Shown here: piece by piece, positions 1 through 7,119 of the stretch
How the letters are laid out: the number at the start of each line of letters is the position of its first letter
How positions within the stretch are numbered: position 1 is the first letter of the stretch
DNA from: Abiotrophia sp. HMSC24B09
GTDB lineage: Bacteria; Bacillota; Bacilli; Lactobacillales; Aerococcaceae
Direction of reading: 5' to 3'
DNA: 11,445 nucleotides
NCBI RefSeq assembly: GCF_001815865.1
Contig: NZ_KV822203.1
Coordinates: 27,791 to 39,235 of the forward strand
Notes under the pieces: generated by a model
Seen by the model: the letters and a program-made list of their open reading frames with translations, nothing else
Told to the model about the DNA's origin: nothing
Database searches by the model: none
Position numbers and translations under genes: made by a program

Positions 1-2
1 TT

Positions 3-77
3 ACCTATAAGCACCTATAATCAAGAATATTGATTTACAGGCATTTTTAATCACCTATAAGCACCTATAATCAAGAA
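3..77. repeat. 25-bp direct repeat pair beside the tRNA-Arg 3' end
   Basis: Two identical 25-bp copies lie at 3-27 and 53-77, exactly 50 bp apart. Each contains the octamer ACCTATAA twice, so that octamer occurs four times (3-10, 13-20, 53-60, 63-70). The pair lies just downstream of the tRNA-Arg 3' end, a classic target for tyrosine-recombinase integration, and paired direct repeats there can be integrase arm-type sites. No integrase gene is visible in the window, so the repeat is seen directly and the attachment-site role is inference. It could also be a simple local duplication. Confidence 0.6.
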
Positions 78-81
78 AAAA

Positions 82-155
82 CATCCCAGGAGGGATTCGA
101 ACCCCCGACCGTTCGCTTAGAAGGCGAATGCTCTATCCAGCTGAGCTACTGAGAC
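82..155 (-). tRNA. tRNA-Arg, anticodon UCU
   Basis: The minus strand folds into a full 74-nt cloverleaf. The acceptor stem is GTCTCAG/CTGGGAT (with G-U pairs) followed by discriminator G; the D arm is GCTC/GAGC; the anticodon stem is TTCGC/GCGAA around the loop CTTCTAA; the T arm carries TTCGAAT. The middle of the anticodon loop is TCT, which reads AGA (and AGG by wobble) as arginine. CCA is not encoded, so it must be added after transcription. A consensus promoter lies just upstream, and a run of T follows the 3' end. It is transcribed on its own within this window. Confidence 0.96.
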
Positions 156-160
156 ATGCT

Positions 161-179
161 GTATTCGCAAGTCGAATAC
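161..179 (-). promoter_or_regulatory. Stem-loop in the tRNA-Arg precursor leader
   Basis: A perfect inverted repeat, GTATTCG and CGAATAC with a 5-nt centre, sits between the predicted transcription start (about 179) and the mature tRNA 5' end (155). The 5' leader of the precursor would therefore begin almost at once with a 7-bp hairpin. It may affect RNase P processing or protect the 5' end; this is inference. Confidence 0.45.
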
Positions 180-185
180 CTATCT

Positions 186-214
186 ATTTTACGGCATGGG
201 GCGGGCTTTGTCAA
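186..214 (-). promoter_or_regulatory. Sigma-A promoter of tRNA-Arg
   Basis: Reading the minus strand, a perfect -35 TTGACA (209-214) is followed by a 17-bp spacer and the -10 TAAAAT (186-191, 5 of 6 to consensus). Transcription would start near 179, about 24 nt before the mature tRNA. The rest of the gap up to the ptsI terminator (215-370) shows no gene. Confidence 0.85.
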
Positions 215-370
215 GGTCTGGTAGGCCTGGGCGGGCCCCTTTTCTTGGCTAGTCCATACCCTCTACTTTAAGAACGGTCAGCCCACAGCTGAGGCGCGCC
301 CCACCCCTACCTTGTGCTAGGTCGGCCTCCCCTTCTCAGCCAGCTCCCAAGTCCAAAGCCCTTCCCACAC

Positions 371-401
371 AAAAAGAGACCAGGACCGCCGTCCTAGTCT
401 C
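371..401 (-). terminator. Rho-independent terminator of ptsHI
   Basis: An 11-bp stem with one mismatch (GAGACTAGGAC / GTCCTGGTCTC on the minus strand, 376-401) with a 4-nt loop is followed by TTTTT and GTG. It lies 15 bp after the ptsI stop codon and closes the ptsH-ptsI operon. Confidence 0.9.
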
Positions 402-416
402 CTAATTCTTAGCTTA

Positions 417-2153
417 TTATGCTTGGCCAGTTGCTTTAGCAACAGCTTCCGCTACCAAGGCTTCTACTTCATCAACAGTGGTGCACTCGTTGATGGCTTT
501 GTCAGCCAAGGCTTTCATTTCTTGAGAGTCCAACTTGGTTAAGAGGGAACGCGTCTTCAAGATCGAAGTCGCTGACATAGAGAACTCGTCTAAGCCCATC
601 CCCAAGAGGAGTGGCACAGCCGTTTGGTCCCCAGCCATTTCCCCACACATACCAGTCCATTTGCCTTCAGCATGCGATGCGTCGATGACATGCTTGATCA
701 AGGTCAAGATAGATGGGTTGTAAGGTTGGTAGAGGTAAGAGACTTGCTCGTTCATCCGGTCCGCCGCCATGGTGTATTGGATCAAGTCGTTGGTCCCGAT
801 AGAGAAGAAGTCTACTTCCTTAGCAAATTGATGAGCCAAGACAGCCGCAGCTGGAATCTCAATCATGATCCCGACTTGGATGCCGTCAGCTACTGCCACG
901 CCTTCAGCGACTAATTCAGCCTTGACTTCTTCGTAGAAGGACTTAGCTGAACGGAATTCGCTCAAGGTCGCAATCATTGGGAACATAATCCGTAGGTTGC
1001 CATGAACAGACGCGCGTAAGAGAGCCCGCAATTGGGTCTTGAACATGTCGCGTTGGTCCAAGGAAATCCGGATAGCCCGGTAACCCAAGAATGGGTTCAT
1101 TTCGTGTGGTAATTCCAAGTATGGTAACTCTTTGTCACCACCGATATCCATGGTACGTACCACCACTGGCTTGCCAGCCATTGATTCCAATACGGCCTTG
1201 TAGGCTTCGTATTGTTCATCTTCAGTTGGGAAATCAGCAGAGTCCATGTAGAGGAACTCAGTCCGGTAAAGACCGACTGCTTCCCCACCGTTAGCCAAGA
1301 CACCGGCTACGTCTTTTGGCGTCCCGATATTGGCAGCCAATTCCACGTGTTTGCCGTCTTTGGTTACGGATGGTGCTGAGACCAGTTTTGCCCATTCTGC
1401 TTTTTGGTCAGCGAAGGCTTGGGCTTTTTGGCGGTATTCCGCTACTTCCGCTTCGCTAGGGTTAACAAGTACTTTACCTTCTAAGGCGTCGACGATTAAT
1501 AAGTCGCCATCCTTGACCACATGGGTTACTTCCTTGGTCCCGACAATAGCAGGAATTTCCAGAGAGCGCGCCATAATGGCTGAGTGGGACGTGCGTCCGC
1601 CAATATTTGTTACAAAGGCCCGAACGTATTTCTTGTTCAATTGCGCCGTGTCACTTGGAGTCAAGTCATGGGCAATGACAATGGCTTCTTCAGAGATCGT
1701 AGCTGGACTTGGTAACTTAACGCCTAAGAGAGCGGCAAGTACGCGTTCAGATACGTCTTTGATGTCGGCTGCACGCTCTTGCATGTATGGGTTGTCTTCC
1801 ATTGATTTGAACAATTGGATGAACATGCCACTTACATCGCGCAAGGCTGCTTCCGCATTTACCTTTTCGTTACGGATAGTATTTTTGATTTGGTCAGTTA
1901 ATTCTGGGTCGCCTAATACCAACAAGTGAGCTTCAAAGACCTGTGCCTCGTGTTCGCCTAAAGCGTCTAATGCCAAGTCACGAATGGCAGTAATCTCTTC
2001 TTTGGCTTGAGCCAAGGCAGCATCCAAACGCGCAACTTCGGCGTCAGTGTCTGCTACGGCTACTCGCTCAAAGCTCAAATCTGGCTCCGTTAATAAATAA
2101 GCAGGAGCGATGGCAATCCCATCACTCGCTGCAATACCCGCTAAGTAAGTCAT
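417..2153 (-). CDS. ptsI: Phosphoenolpyruvate-protein phosphotransferase (PTS enzyme I)
   Basis: Enzyme I is the cytoplasmic first step of the sugar phosphotransferase system: it takes phosphate from phosphoenolpyruvate and passes it to HPr. The 578-aa protein has the normal family length. The N-terminal HPr-binding and phosphohistidine part holds the active-site motif [12 protein letters not shown] with His190 (His189 in E. coli). The C-terminal PEP-binding barrel shows [10 protein letters not shown] (about 294-303), [10 protein letters not shown] (332-341), the [10 protein letters not shown] metal/PEP segment (451-460) and the catalytic cysteine in GMCGEMAGD (Cys503). The start ATG overlaps the upstream ptsH stop by one base (TAATG), indicating translational coupling. 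A strong terminator follows. Nothing is missing or truncated. Confidence 0.98.
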   Translation of the reverse strand: MTYLAGIAASDGIAIAPAYLLTEPDLSFERVAVADTDAEVARLDAALAQAKEEITAIRDLALDALGEHEAQVFEAHLLVLGDPELTDQIKNTIRNEKVNAEAALRDVSGMFIQLFKSMEDNPYMQERAADIKDVSERVLAALLGVKLPSPATISEEAIVIAHDLTPSDTAQLNKKYVRAFVTNIGGRTSHSAIMARSLEIPAIVGTKEVTHVVKDGDLLIVDALEGKVLVNPSEAEVAEYRQKAQAFADQKAEWAKLVSAPSVTKDGKHVELAANIGTPKDVAGVLANGGEAVGLYRTEFLYMDSADFPTEDEQYEAYKAVLESMAGKPVVVRTMDIGGDKELPYLELPHEMNPFLGYRAIRISLDQRDMFKTQLRALLRASVHGNLRIMFPMIATLSEFRSAKSFYEEVKAELVAEGVAVADGIQVGIMIEIPAAAVLAHQFAKEVDFFSIGTNDLIQYTMAADRMNEQVSYLYQPYNPSILTLIKHVIDASHAEGKWTGMCGEMAGDQTAVPLLLGMGLDEFSMSATSILKTRSLLTKLDSQEMKALADKAINECTTVDEVEALVAEAVAKATGQA

Positions 2154-2419
2154 TACTCAGCCAAGCCTTCTTTTTTCATAGTTTCAGTTACTGCTTCAAG
2201 CGCTTCTTTTTCGTCAGCACCTTCTGCAGTAATGGTTACGTCAGCGCCTTGGCCTACGCCTAATGACATAACACCCATGATGGATTTCAAGTTAACAGAT
2301 TTACCTTTGTATTCTAAGTTTAAATCAGCAGAGAATTTGCTTGCAGTTTGTACCAACAAAGTTGCTGGACGTGCGTGAATCCCTGTTTCAGCTACAACGT
2401 GAAATTCTTTCTTTTCCAT
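2153..2419 (-). CDS. ptsH: Phosphocarrier protein HPr
   Basis: HPr is the 88-aa cytoplasmic phosphocarrier that accepts phosphate from enzyme I and donates it to the sugar-specific EIIA proteins. The catalytic histidine is His15 in TGIHARPA. Ser46 in NLKSIMGV is the site phosphorylated by HPr kinase/phosphorylase in Firmicutes; P-Ser-HPr is the partner of CcpA in carbon catabolite control. The start is fixed by AAAGGAG (2430-2436), 10 nt before the ATG. It is first in the ptsH-ptsI operon and its stop overlaps the ptsI start. Its leader contains a hairpin, and a degenerate cre-like site lies upstream of its promoter. Confidence 0.98.
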   Translation of the reverse strand: MEKKEFHVVAETGIHARPATLLVQTASKFSADLNLEYKGKSVNLKSIMGVMSLGVGQGADVTITAEGADEKEALEAVTETMKKEGLAE

Positions 2420-2459
2420 ATCAAAAAAACTCCTTTGAAAAAATAGTTTAGAAGATGAG

Positions 2460-2479
2460 GATGTAATGGCGATTACATC
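2460..2479 (-). promoter_or_regulatory. Hairpin in the ptsH 5' leader
   Basis: A perfect 8-bp inverted repeat (GATGTAAT / ATTACATC) surrounds a 4-nt loop. Outer bases 2451-2454 and 2481-2484 (GAAG/CTTC) can extend the stem across an asymmetric bulge. It lies just after the predicted ptsH transcription start (about 2485) and about 24 nt upstream of the ribosome binding site. It could stabilise the abundant ptsHI mRNA or act as an operator; the sequence does not say which. Confidence 0.5.
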
Positions 2480-2491
2480 TCTTCACGTACT

Positions 2492-2520
2492 AGGATAACA
2501 TTTTTTTCCAGATAGAACAA
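2492..2520 (-). promoter_or_regulatory. Predicted ptsHI promoter
   Basis: On the minus strand, -35 TTGTTC (2515-2520), a 17-bp spacer and -10 TATCCT (2492-2497) are present. A TG one base upstream of the -10 gives an extended -10 element. The predicted start is near 2485, giving a leader of about 66 nt before ptsH. Confidence 0.6.
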
Positions 2521-2558
2521 CCGTCTAGCATGAAAAAATGACCCTAAAGACGAAAATT

Positions 2559-2574
2559 TTTTAAACGCTTTCCT
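2559..2574. promoter_or_regulatory. Degenerate cre (CcpA) site candidate
   Basis: A 16-bp sequence centred on CG at 2566-2567 (TTTTAAACGCTTTCCT) matches the cre consensus WTGNAANCGNWWNCAW except for the G and the A. It would lie about 80 bp upstream of the ptsHI start, in the upstream range where CcpA can activate transcription. Two mismatches make this a weak call. Confidence 0.3.
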
Positions 2575-2667
2575 AATTTGGCCCCGTCCTAGTCGCTTTT
2601 TATCATGAAAATGTCTCTTTGCGGTTTTTTTCTAGAAATTCCCCTATATTTTTGGCTTGAAAAGGCT

Positions 2668-2687
2668 TATAATAGACTTAAAGGAGG
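2668..2687 (+). promoter_or_regulatory. -10 element and ribosome binding site of the DUF1827-like gene
   Basis: A perfect -10 TATAAT (2668-2673) lies just upstream of AAGGAGG (2681-2687), which is 7 nt before the ATG at 2695. No good -35 is seen at 17 bp (TATATT at 2645-2650). If this -10 is used, the transcript starts around 2680 and has only about 15 nt of leader, just enough to hold the ribosome binding site. Confidence 0.55.
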
Positions 2688-2694
2688 GTCTCGT

Positions 2695-2973
2695 ATGAAA
2701 ATGATTGACGTCACCAATAGTCATTATGACTTGGTCACTAAACAGCTAGAATGTTCGGACGCATCCATTGTTAAGGTCTACACCCTAGGTCCTACAACCG
2801 TCTTCTATTCAGCTGCCCCAACCCACAAGAACATCATCGTCATCAATAAGAACCGCCCTGTGCGCGCCAAGGAAATTGATTTTGCCATTGCCAAACTCTT
2901 CCAGCAAAACAACCGTGACAATGTCGAAATCCTAGAGGCCCACAACTTTGTCGAGTTAGAACTCCGCCTATAA
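2695..2973 (+). CDS. DUF1827-like small protein
   Basis: This 92-aa soluble protein begins MKMIDVTNSHYDLVTKQLE. The opening, the central VKVYTLGPTTVFYSAAPTH and the KNRPVRAKEIDF segment resemble the uncharacterised DUF1827 family of Lactobacillales as I remember it. No function is known to me, and no catalytic motif, signal peptide or membrane segment is visible. The start is set by AAGGAGG 7 nt upstream; an in-frame upstream ATG at 2605 is rejected because the promoter -10 and this ribosome binding site would lie inside the reading frame. It is the only plus-strand gene here, transcribed divergently from ptsHI. Its last codons form one arm of its terminator. Coding status is confident; the family name less so. 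Confidence 0.85.
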   Translation: MKMIDVTNSHYDLVTKQLECSDASIVKVYTLGPTTVFYSAAPTHKNIIVINKNRPVRAKEIDFAIAKLFQQNNRDNVEILEAHNFVELELRL

Positions 2974-2988
2974 GCAGGCGGTTTTTTT
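2964..2988 (+). terminator. Terminator overlapping the 3' end of the DUF1827-like gene
   Basis: CCGCCT (2964-2969) and AGGCGG (2976-2981) form a 6-bp GC-rich stem followed by seven T. The stop codon TAA (2971-2973) is in the 6-nt loop, and the left arm encodes the final residues. Confidence 0.85.
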
Positions 2989-3000
2989 CTTATATAAAAT

Positions 3001-3041
3001 AAAAAAATAAGAGACTGAAAGGCCAACTTTCAGTCTCTTTT
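3001..3041. terminator. Bidirectional terminator between convergent genes
   Basis: A perfect 11-bp inverted repeat (GAGACTGAAAG / CTTTCAGTCTC, 3011-3021 and 3027-3037) has T-rich tracts on both sides. Reading minus, the stem is followed by TTATTTTTTTATTTTA, a strong terminator for the NAMPT gene that ends at 3049. Reading plus, it is followed by TTTT and backs up the 2964-2988 terminator. Confidence 0.9.
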
Positions 3042-3048
3042 GCTTCTA

Positions 3049-4533
3049 TTATTTTTCTTTGAGCAGCTGACGAATGTCTTCTAGACAAGTCCGGCGCAAG
3101 AGGCGGCCGTTCTCGAAGACTGGTAGCAAGAGGTTGTCGCAGCCTGCCAAACTTTCGCGGGTATGGCCGTCTTCGTAGGTCAGCTGACCTTGGTCATTGC
3201 GGTAAACCCGCACCCGGCCTTTTTGTGACTTCTTGGTGCCACCCTTGTCGGTCTTAGGCGCCTTGAAGATAGCCTTCTCTTGACCGTCGATGACCACTGA
3301 GGTCGCCTTGAGGGCGAAGCCGAAGGAGTCCCGGGTCATGGATTGATAGGACCGGCTGCCAATGCCGAAGACCACGTTGGAGCTAGCAAAGCCCTTAGCT
3401 GCCAAGCGCTCTAAGATCAGTTGGGCCCGTTCCAGGGTAATGGAGTCGCCATAGATGGCCCCGATATGCGGATCCAGCACCTTGTAGCCCAAGTCATTGA
3501 CCTGGCCGCCAAAGGTATCCCAGAGGCACTCAATTAGCCCTTTTTCTTCTGGCGTTTGGCCCTTGCCAAATTCTTGGATCGTCCCGCAGAGAATGTCTTC
3601 TGGCACGCCAGAGTCAGGCCGGATGACCAAGCGACCCTCACGTTCCAGAATGACTGACTTAAGGGCTGGCAGGTATTCCCCTACCACGCGCCAGAAGTCC
3701 CAACTATCACTCACCACGCTGACAAAGCCCTTAGGATAGACATCCGTTAGCAGGTGGCGGAAGAGTTCTTGCTCGCTATCCTCGCCATAGGCACACATGA
3801 CGCTGTGCTCTGTGGCCGGAATACTCATAATAATCGGAGCCTTCTCACAGTCAGCCTCATAGTATTCTTCATGGAAGCAACCGGCTGGAATGGTGTCCGA
3901 GCCCAAAAAGCTGAGCAAATGAGCCGCGCCTGACACGGTTGAAGTCATTTCCGAACTCATGCCCCGCATACCGAAGTCATGGGCTTGGAAGTCCACGCCC
4001 TCGACCCCACCTGTGGTTTGCAGACTGAAAGTCTCCAGAATCCGGCGGTAGCCATCGGCTACCGTGGCGCTAGTCATCGGCAACCAGAGGGTGTTGAGCA
4101 TAGTGGTTTCCAGGTAGCTAGACAACCAGAAGAAGTCCGGATGGGTATTCTCGATGGTCAAAACTGGCACCTTGATAGGTGCCCGAGTCCCTTCAGCTAG
4201 GGCAGAGATTTTAATAGGCAGATAGCCCAGGTCGTGCAAGGCCTCCAAATGAGCCACGGGGACAGGGTCCAAGCCTAAGGAATGCTTAACGAAGCGTTGA
4301 TAGTCGGCGATGACTTGACGCTTAGGCTTTTGGAAGAAGCCTTCGTTGAAGCGATTAATCAAGTATTCCTTGATATAGTATTGGATCCCGAAGACCACCA
4401 CATGTTGGCTAAATTGAGCCCGTTCATTGGAACGTGGGGTCAAGACTGAGTAGACATTTTCGGTCTTGGCTGGGTATTGTTCCCGGTGGGAGAGTTTGTA
4501 GAAATCTGCTAAGAGGGTAACTGGCGTATTCAT
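3049..4533 (-). CDS. nadV: Nicotinamide phosphoribosyltransferase (NAMPT/NadV type)
   Basis: The enzyme joins nicotinamide to PRPP to make NMN, a one-step route into NAD salvage that bypasses nicotinamidase. The 494-aa protein aligns by eye with human NAMPT throughout: DFYKLSHREQYP (Tyr12, like human Tyr18); HDFGMRG with Phe187 and Arg190 (human Phe193, Arg196); GSDT with Asp213 (human Asp219, which contacts the nicotinamide amide); IPATEHS with catalytic His243 (human His247); VIRPDSG with Arg305 and Asp307 (human Arg311, Asp313); IYGDSIT with Asp363. The amide-recognising Asp favours nicotinamide over nicotinic acid. The start has AAAGGAG about 9 nt upstream. It lies 29 bp after prfC with no terminator between them, so the two are probably co-transcribed; a strong terminator follows. 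Substrate preference is inferred from residues. Confidence 0.92.
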   Translation of the reverse strand: MNTPVTLLADFYKLSHREQYPAKTENVYSVLTPRSNERAQFSQHVVVFGIQYYIKEYLINRFNEGFFQKPKRQVIADYQRFVKHSLGLDPVPVAHLEALHDLGYLPIKISALAEGTRAPIKVPVLTIENTHPDFFWLSSYLETTMLNTLWLPMTSATVADGYRRILETFSLQTTGGVEGVDFQAHDFGMRGMSSEMTSTVSGAAHLLSFLGSDTIPAGCFHEEYYEADCEKAPIIMSIPATEHSVMCAYGEDSEQELFRHLLTDVYPKGFVSVVSDSWDFWRVVGEYLPALKSVILEREGRLVIRPDSGVPEDILCGTIQEFGKGQTPEEKGLIECLWDTFGGQVNDLGYKVLDPHIGAIYGDSITLERAQLILERLAAKGFASSNVVFGIGSRSYQSMTRDSFGFALKATSVVIDGQEKAIFKAPKTDKGGTKKSQKGRVRVYRNDQGQLTYEDGHTRESLAGCDNLLLPVFENGRLLRRTCLEDIRQLLKEK

Positions 4534-4562
4534 AGGCCTGGCTCCTTTCCATGAGCAAGTGA

Positions 4563-6137
4563 TTAGAGTAATTTTTTCAATTCAATATCTGGATACTTGT
4601 CCTTGAACCAATTTTCAGCAAAGGCGTTCTCGAACAAGAAGACCGGCTGACCGAAGCGGTCCTTAGCCAAGAGGTTACGGCTGGAAGACATGTTAGGGTT
4701 GAGATCCTTCTCGTCAATCCAACGGGCAATCTTGTTGCCAATTGGGGTCATATCCACTTCCGCATTGTATTCATGCAGGAGGCGGTACTGGAAGACTTCA
4801 AATTGCAGCTGACCCACTGCCCCGATAATGTATTCTTCGGTGTGGTAGGTCTTGTAGAGCTGGATGGCCCCTTCTTGGACCAGCTGCTCAATCCCCTTGT
4901 GGAAGGACTTCTGCTTCATGACGTTCTTAGGTGTCACCTTCATGAAGAGTTCCGGCGTAAACTGTGGCAGGGGCTTGAATTGCAGACCGGCATTGCCCGT
5001 GTAGAGGGTGTCGCCAATCTGTAGGTTGCCTGTATCATAGAGACCAATAATGTCCCCGGCAACGGCTTCTTGCACTTCTTCCCGGGTATCGGCCATGAAT
5101 TGCGTGGTGTGGGCCATGCGAATGGTCCGCTTGGTCCGGTTGAGGGTCACGTTCATGCCCTGCTCGAATTTACCGGAGCAGATGCGGACAAAGGCGATCC
5201 GGTCGCGGTGGGCTGGGTTCATGTTGGCCTGAATCTTGAAGATAAAGCCAGTAAAGCGTTCATCGGTTGGCTGGACCACTACCCCTTCCTCTGCCTCCAC
5301 TGCGGCTGGCGCTGGCGCCAAATCCACAAAGGCATCGAAGAAGGTTTGAACCCCGAAACCGGTTAAGGCTGACCCGAAGAAGACAGGCGTCAACTTACCC
5401 CGGTTAATGAGCTCACGGTCGAAGGCATTACCCGCTTCTAACAAGAGCTGGGCATCTTCCATGGCTTGAGAATAGATAGAGGATTGCTTGAAGGCATGGT
5501 CGCCTTGGGCTTCCCCGTCTTCATCTAGAGGAATATAACTGTCCTCTTCCCCGTCTAGACCGCGTAGTTCCACCCGGTTATTGTAGAGGTCGTAGAGGCC
5601 CAGTAAGTTTTTCCCCATGCCCATTGGCCAGTTCATAGGATAGGCATCAATGCCTAGGACTTCTTCCAGTTCCGCCACCAATTCCAGGGGCTCCCGACCG
5701 TCCCGGTCCAACTTGTTCATGAAGGTGAAGATCGGTATACCACGCATGGAGCAGACTTCGAAGAGTTTCTTGGTCTGAGGCTCGATCCCCTTACCTGAGT
5801 CCACTACCATGACCGCGGCATCCACCGCCATCAGGGTCCGGTAGGTATCTTCCGAGAAGTCCTCGTGCCCTGGGGTATCCAGTATATTGACTTGATAGCC
5901 ATCATAGTCCACCTGCATGACCGAAGAAGTGACGGAGATGCCCCGTTGCTTCTCGATTTCCATCCAGTCGGACTTGGCGAATTTCTTAGATTGCTTCCCC
6001 TTGGCCTTGACCGTCCCGGCTTCCCGGATAGCTCCCGAGAAGAGCAGGAGTTGCTCGGTGATGGTCGTCTTCCCCGCGTCCGGGTGAGAAATAATGGCAA
6101 AGGTCCGGCGCTTGGCTACTTGACTTGTTAAACTCAT
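4563..6137 (-). CDS. prfC: Peptide chain release factor 3
   Basis: RF3 is the translational GTPase that removes RF1 or RF2 from the ribosome after termination. The 524-aa protein has normal family length. GTPase motifs are present: P-loop SHPDAGKTT (17-25), switch I RGISVTSS (65-72), DTPGHEDF (87-94) and NKLDRD (141-146). The EF-Tu-like domain II and the RF3 C-terminal domain follow. I chose the ATG at 6137 because GAAGGAG lies 6 nt upstream; an in-frame ATG at 6182 would add 15 residues that overlap a hairpin and has no good ribosome binding site. It is 57 bp downstream of the DivIVA-like gene and 29 bp upstream of the NAMPT gene. Confidence 0.97.
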   Translation of the reverse strand: MSLTSQVAKRRTFAIISHPDAGKTTITEQLLLFSGAIREAGTVKAKGKQSKKFAKSDWMEIEKQRGISVTSSVMQVDYDGYQVNILDTPGHEDFSEDTYRTLMAVDAAVMVVDSGKGIEPQTKKLFEVCSMRGIPIFTFMNKLDRDGREPLELVAELEEVLGIDAYPMNWPMGMGKNLLGLYDLYNNRVELRGLDGEEDSYIPLDEDGEAQGDHAFKQSSIYSQAMEDAQLLLEAGNAFDRELINRGKLTPVFFGSALTGFGVQTFFDAFVDLAPAPAAVEAEEGVVVQPTDERFTGFIFKIQANMNPAHRDRIAFVRICSGKFEQGMNVTLNRTKRTIRMAHTTQFMADTREEVQEAVAGDIIGLYDTGNLQIGDTLYTGNAGLQFKPLPQFTPELFMKVTPKNVMKQKSFHKGIEQLVQEGAIQLYKTYHTEEYIIGAVGQLQFEVFQYRLLHEYNAEVDMTPIGNKIARWIDEKDLNPNMSSSRNLLAKDRFGQPVFLFENAFAENWFKDKYPDIELKKLL

Positions 6138-6159
6138 GTTAGGCTCCTTCTTAGTAAGC

Positions 6160-6190
6160 AAAAGCCCGTGGTTGGTTGACACGGGACTTG
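6160..6190 (-). terminator. Weak terminator or attenuator between the DivIVA-like gene and prfC
   Basis: On the minus strand CCCGTG and CACGGG pair around a 9-nt loop. AAG/CTT extends the stem past a bulged T, and only four T follow. It starts 4 bp after the DivIVA-like stop and ends just upstream of the prfC ribosome binding site. The short T run suggests partial termination, which would lower prfC-NAMPT expression relative to the upstream gene. Confidence 0.5.
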
Positions 6191-6194
6191 AGGC

Positions 6195-7031
6195 TTATGA
6201 TCGTTTCTTCTTGTTGTGTTTGGGTTTAAAAGGGACGAGCTTGCGGTCAGCATCGCTGACTGAGCTGGAGGACTCTTCCCCTACGGGCGCTTCTTCATAG
6301 ACTTGATCAGACCCGACAACTTTCTTGACTGCTTGGAACTGAGAGGAGGCGTCGTCCTCCTGGTCTTGCTTATCTTTGGCAGATGTTGATGACGCGTTCG
6401 ATTGGGGCGCCTCTTGATTAGGCTCGACCGTCATCACTTCCTGGATTAATTTCTTCAATTCCTGCTTCTCTTCTTCAGTCAGGCTGCCGTCTTGTAAGAG
6501 GTGGCTTAAATCTTCCCGACCCTTAAGGCTAAAGCCGTCGTCGGCCACATATTCCTGAAGCTGGATGTTGAAGCGATTGACTTCCTTCTCTGGATAGAGG
6601 GCATCAAAGTCAGTGTCTTTGAGGATGGCTTCATACTGTGACAAAATGGTCATCATTTGGGCCTTCATCTCATTGAGCTGATCCTTGAGTTGGGCCCCGC
6701 CTTCCACCAAGTCATGGCTGTAGGCGGCGAACTCTTCCTTGTATTGGACCACTTGTTGGTTGGTCTGGTCGACTAGGCGTTGGGCCTCTTCCGTCGATTC
6801 TTGCACAATCTGATTACCTGTGCGGCGGGCATCCACAATCCCGTCCTTAAGGGCTTGTTCCATGTCCTGATATTTGACCATGTCTGCTTGCAGCTTGGTC
6901 ACTTGTGCTTGGATGTCAGCGACTTGCTTTTCTAGCTCACTGATGCGCTGATCCTTGGATTCAATGACGCGTTCTACCTGACTACGATTGTAGCCGAAGA
7001 AGCTTAATCCAATATGGGTTACTTGACTCAT
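6195..7031 (-). CDS. DivIVA-family coiled-coil protein
   Basis: This 278-aa cytoplasmic protein looks like a diverged DivIVA/GpsB-family scaffold, which marks poles or septa and recruits cell-division or wall-synthesis proteins. The N-terminus IGLSFFGYNRSQVERVIE (7-24) matches the family pattern of a hydrophobic patch, a conserved GY and an acidic helix. A long heptad-rich coiled coil covers about 17-140, including the DivIVA-like stretch YQDMEQALKDGIVDARRTG (54-72). The tail (about 203-262) is low-complexity and rich in Ser, Gln and acidic residues, and the end is basic (FKPKHNKKKRS). The ATG at 7031 is supported by AAAGGTG 6 nt upstream; in-frame ATGs at 7052 and 7097 lack good sites. It lies between the asparaginase gene and prfC. 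The exact partner and role are unknown. Confidence 0.75.
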   Translation of the reverse strand: MSQVTHIGLSFFGYNRSQVERVIESKDQRISELEKQVADIQAQVTKLQADMVKYQDMEQALKDGIVDARRTGNQIVQESTEEAQRLVDQTNQQVVQYKEEFAAYSHDLVEGGAQLKDQLNEMKAQMMTILSQYEAILKDTDFDALYPEKEVNRFNIQLQEYVADDGFSLKGREDLSHLLQDGSLTEEEKQELKKLIQEVMTVEPNQEAPQSNASSTSAKDKQDQEDDASSQFQAVKKVVGSDQVYEEAPVGEESSSSVSDADRKLVPFKPKHNKKKRS

Positions 7032-7071
7032 ATGGGTCACCTTTCTACTCATTCTAACTGTCCCTATTAGT

Positions 7072-7111
7072 TTATCAAAAAAACGTCGCCTTGGCATCCC
7101 TTTTTTGATAA
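7072..7111. repeat. 11-bp AT-rich inverted repeat between asparaginase and the DivIVA-like gene
   Basis: TTATCAAAAAA (7072-7082) and TTTTTTGATAA (7101-7111) are perfect inverted copies around an 18-nt GC-richer centre. It occupies much of the 88-bp gap between the two genes. On the minus strand it puts an A tract before and a T tract after a weakly folding core, so it may be a degenerate terminator for the asparaginase gene. It could equally be a repressor operator. No clear promoter for the DivIVA-like gene was found in the gap. Confidence 0.55.
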
Positions 7112-7119
7112 TTTTTCAC

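Noticed and set aside
1330..1929. 199-codon plus-strand frame opposite ptsI
   Set aside because: It lies entirely antisense to a clear enzyme I gene, shows no family features and has no supporting start site.
2584..2594. 11-bp identity (CCGTCCTAGTC) between the ptsH upstream region and the ptsI terminator at 389-399
   Set aside because: Short, with no paired arm or T tract at the upstream copy; most likely chance.
6138..6182. Upstream start for prfC adding 15 residues
   Set aside because: The extension covers the hairpin at 6160-6190 and lacks a ribosome binding site, while the ATG at 6137 has GAAGGAG at good spacing and gives the usual RF3 N-terminus.
7032..7097. Longer DivIVA-like protein starting at 7097 or 7052
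   Set aside because: Neither ATG has a good ribosome binding site, the 7097 start lies in the centre of the inverted repeat, and the added residues do not look like DivIVA.
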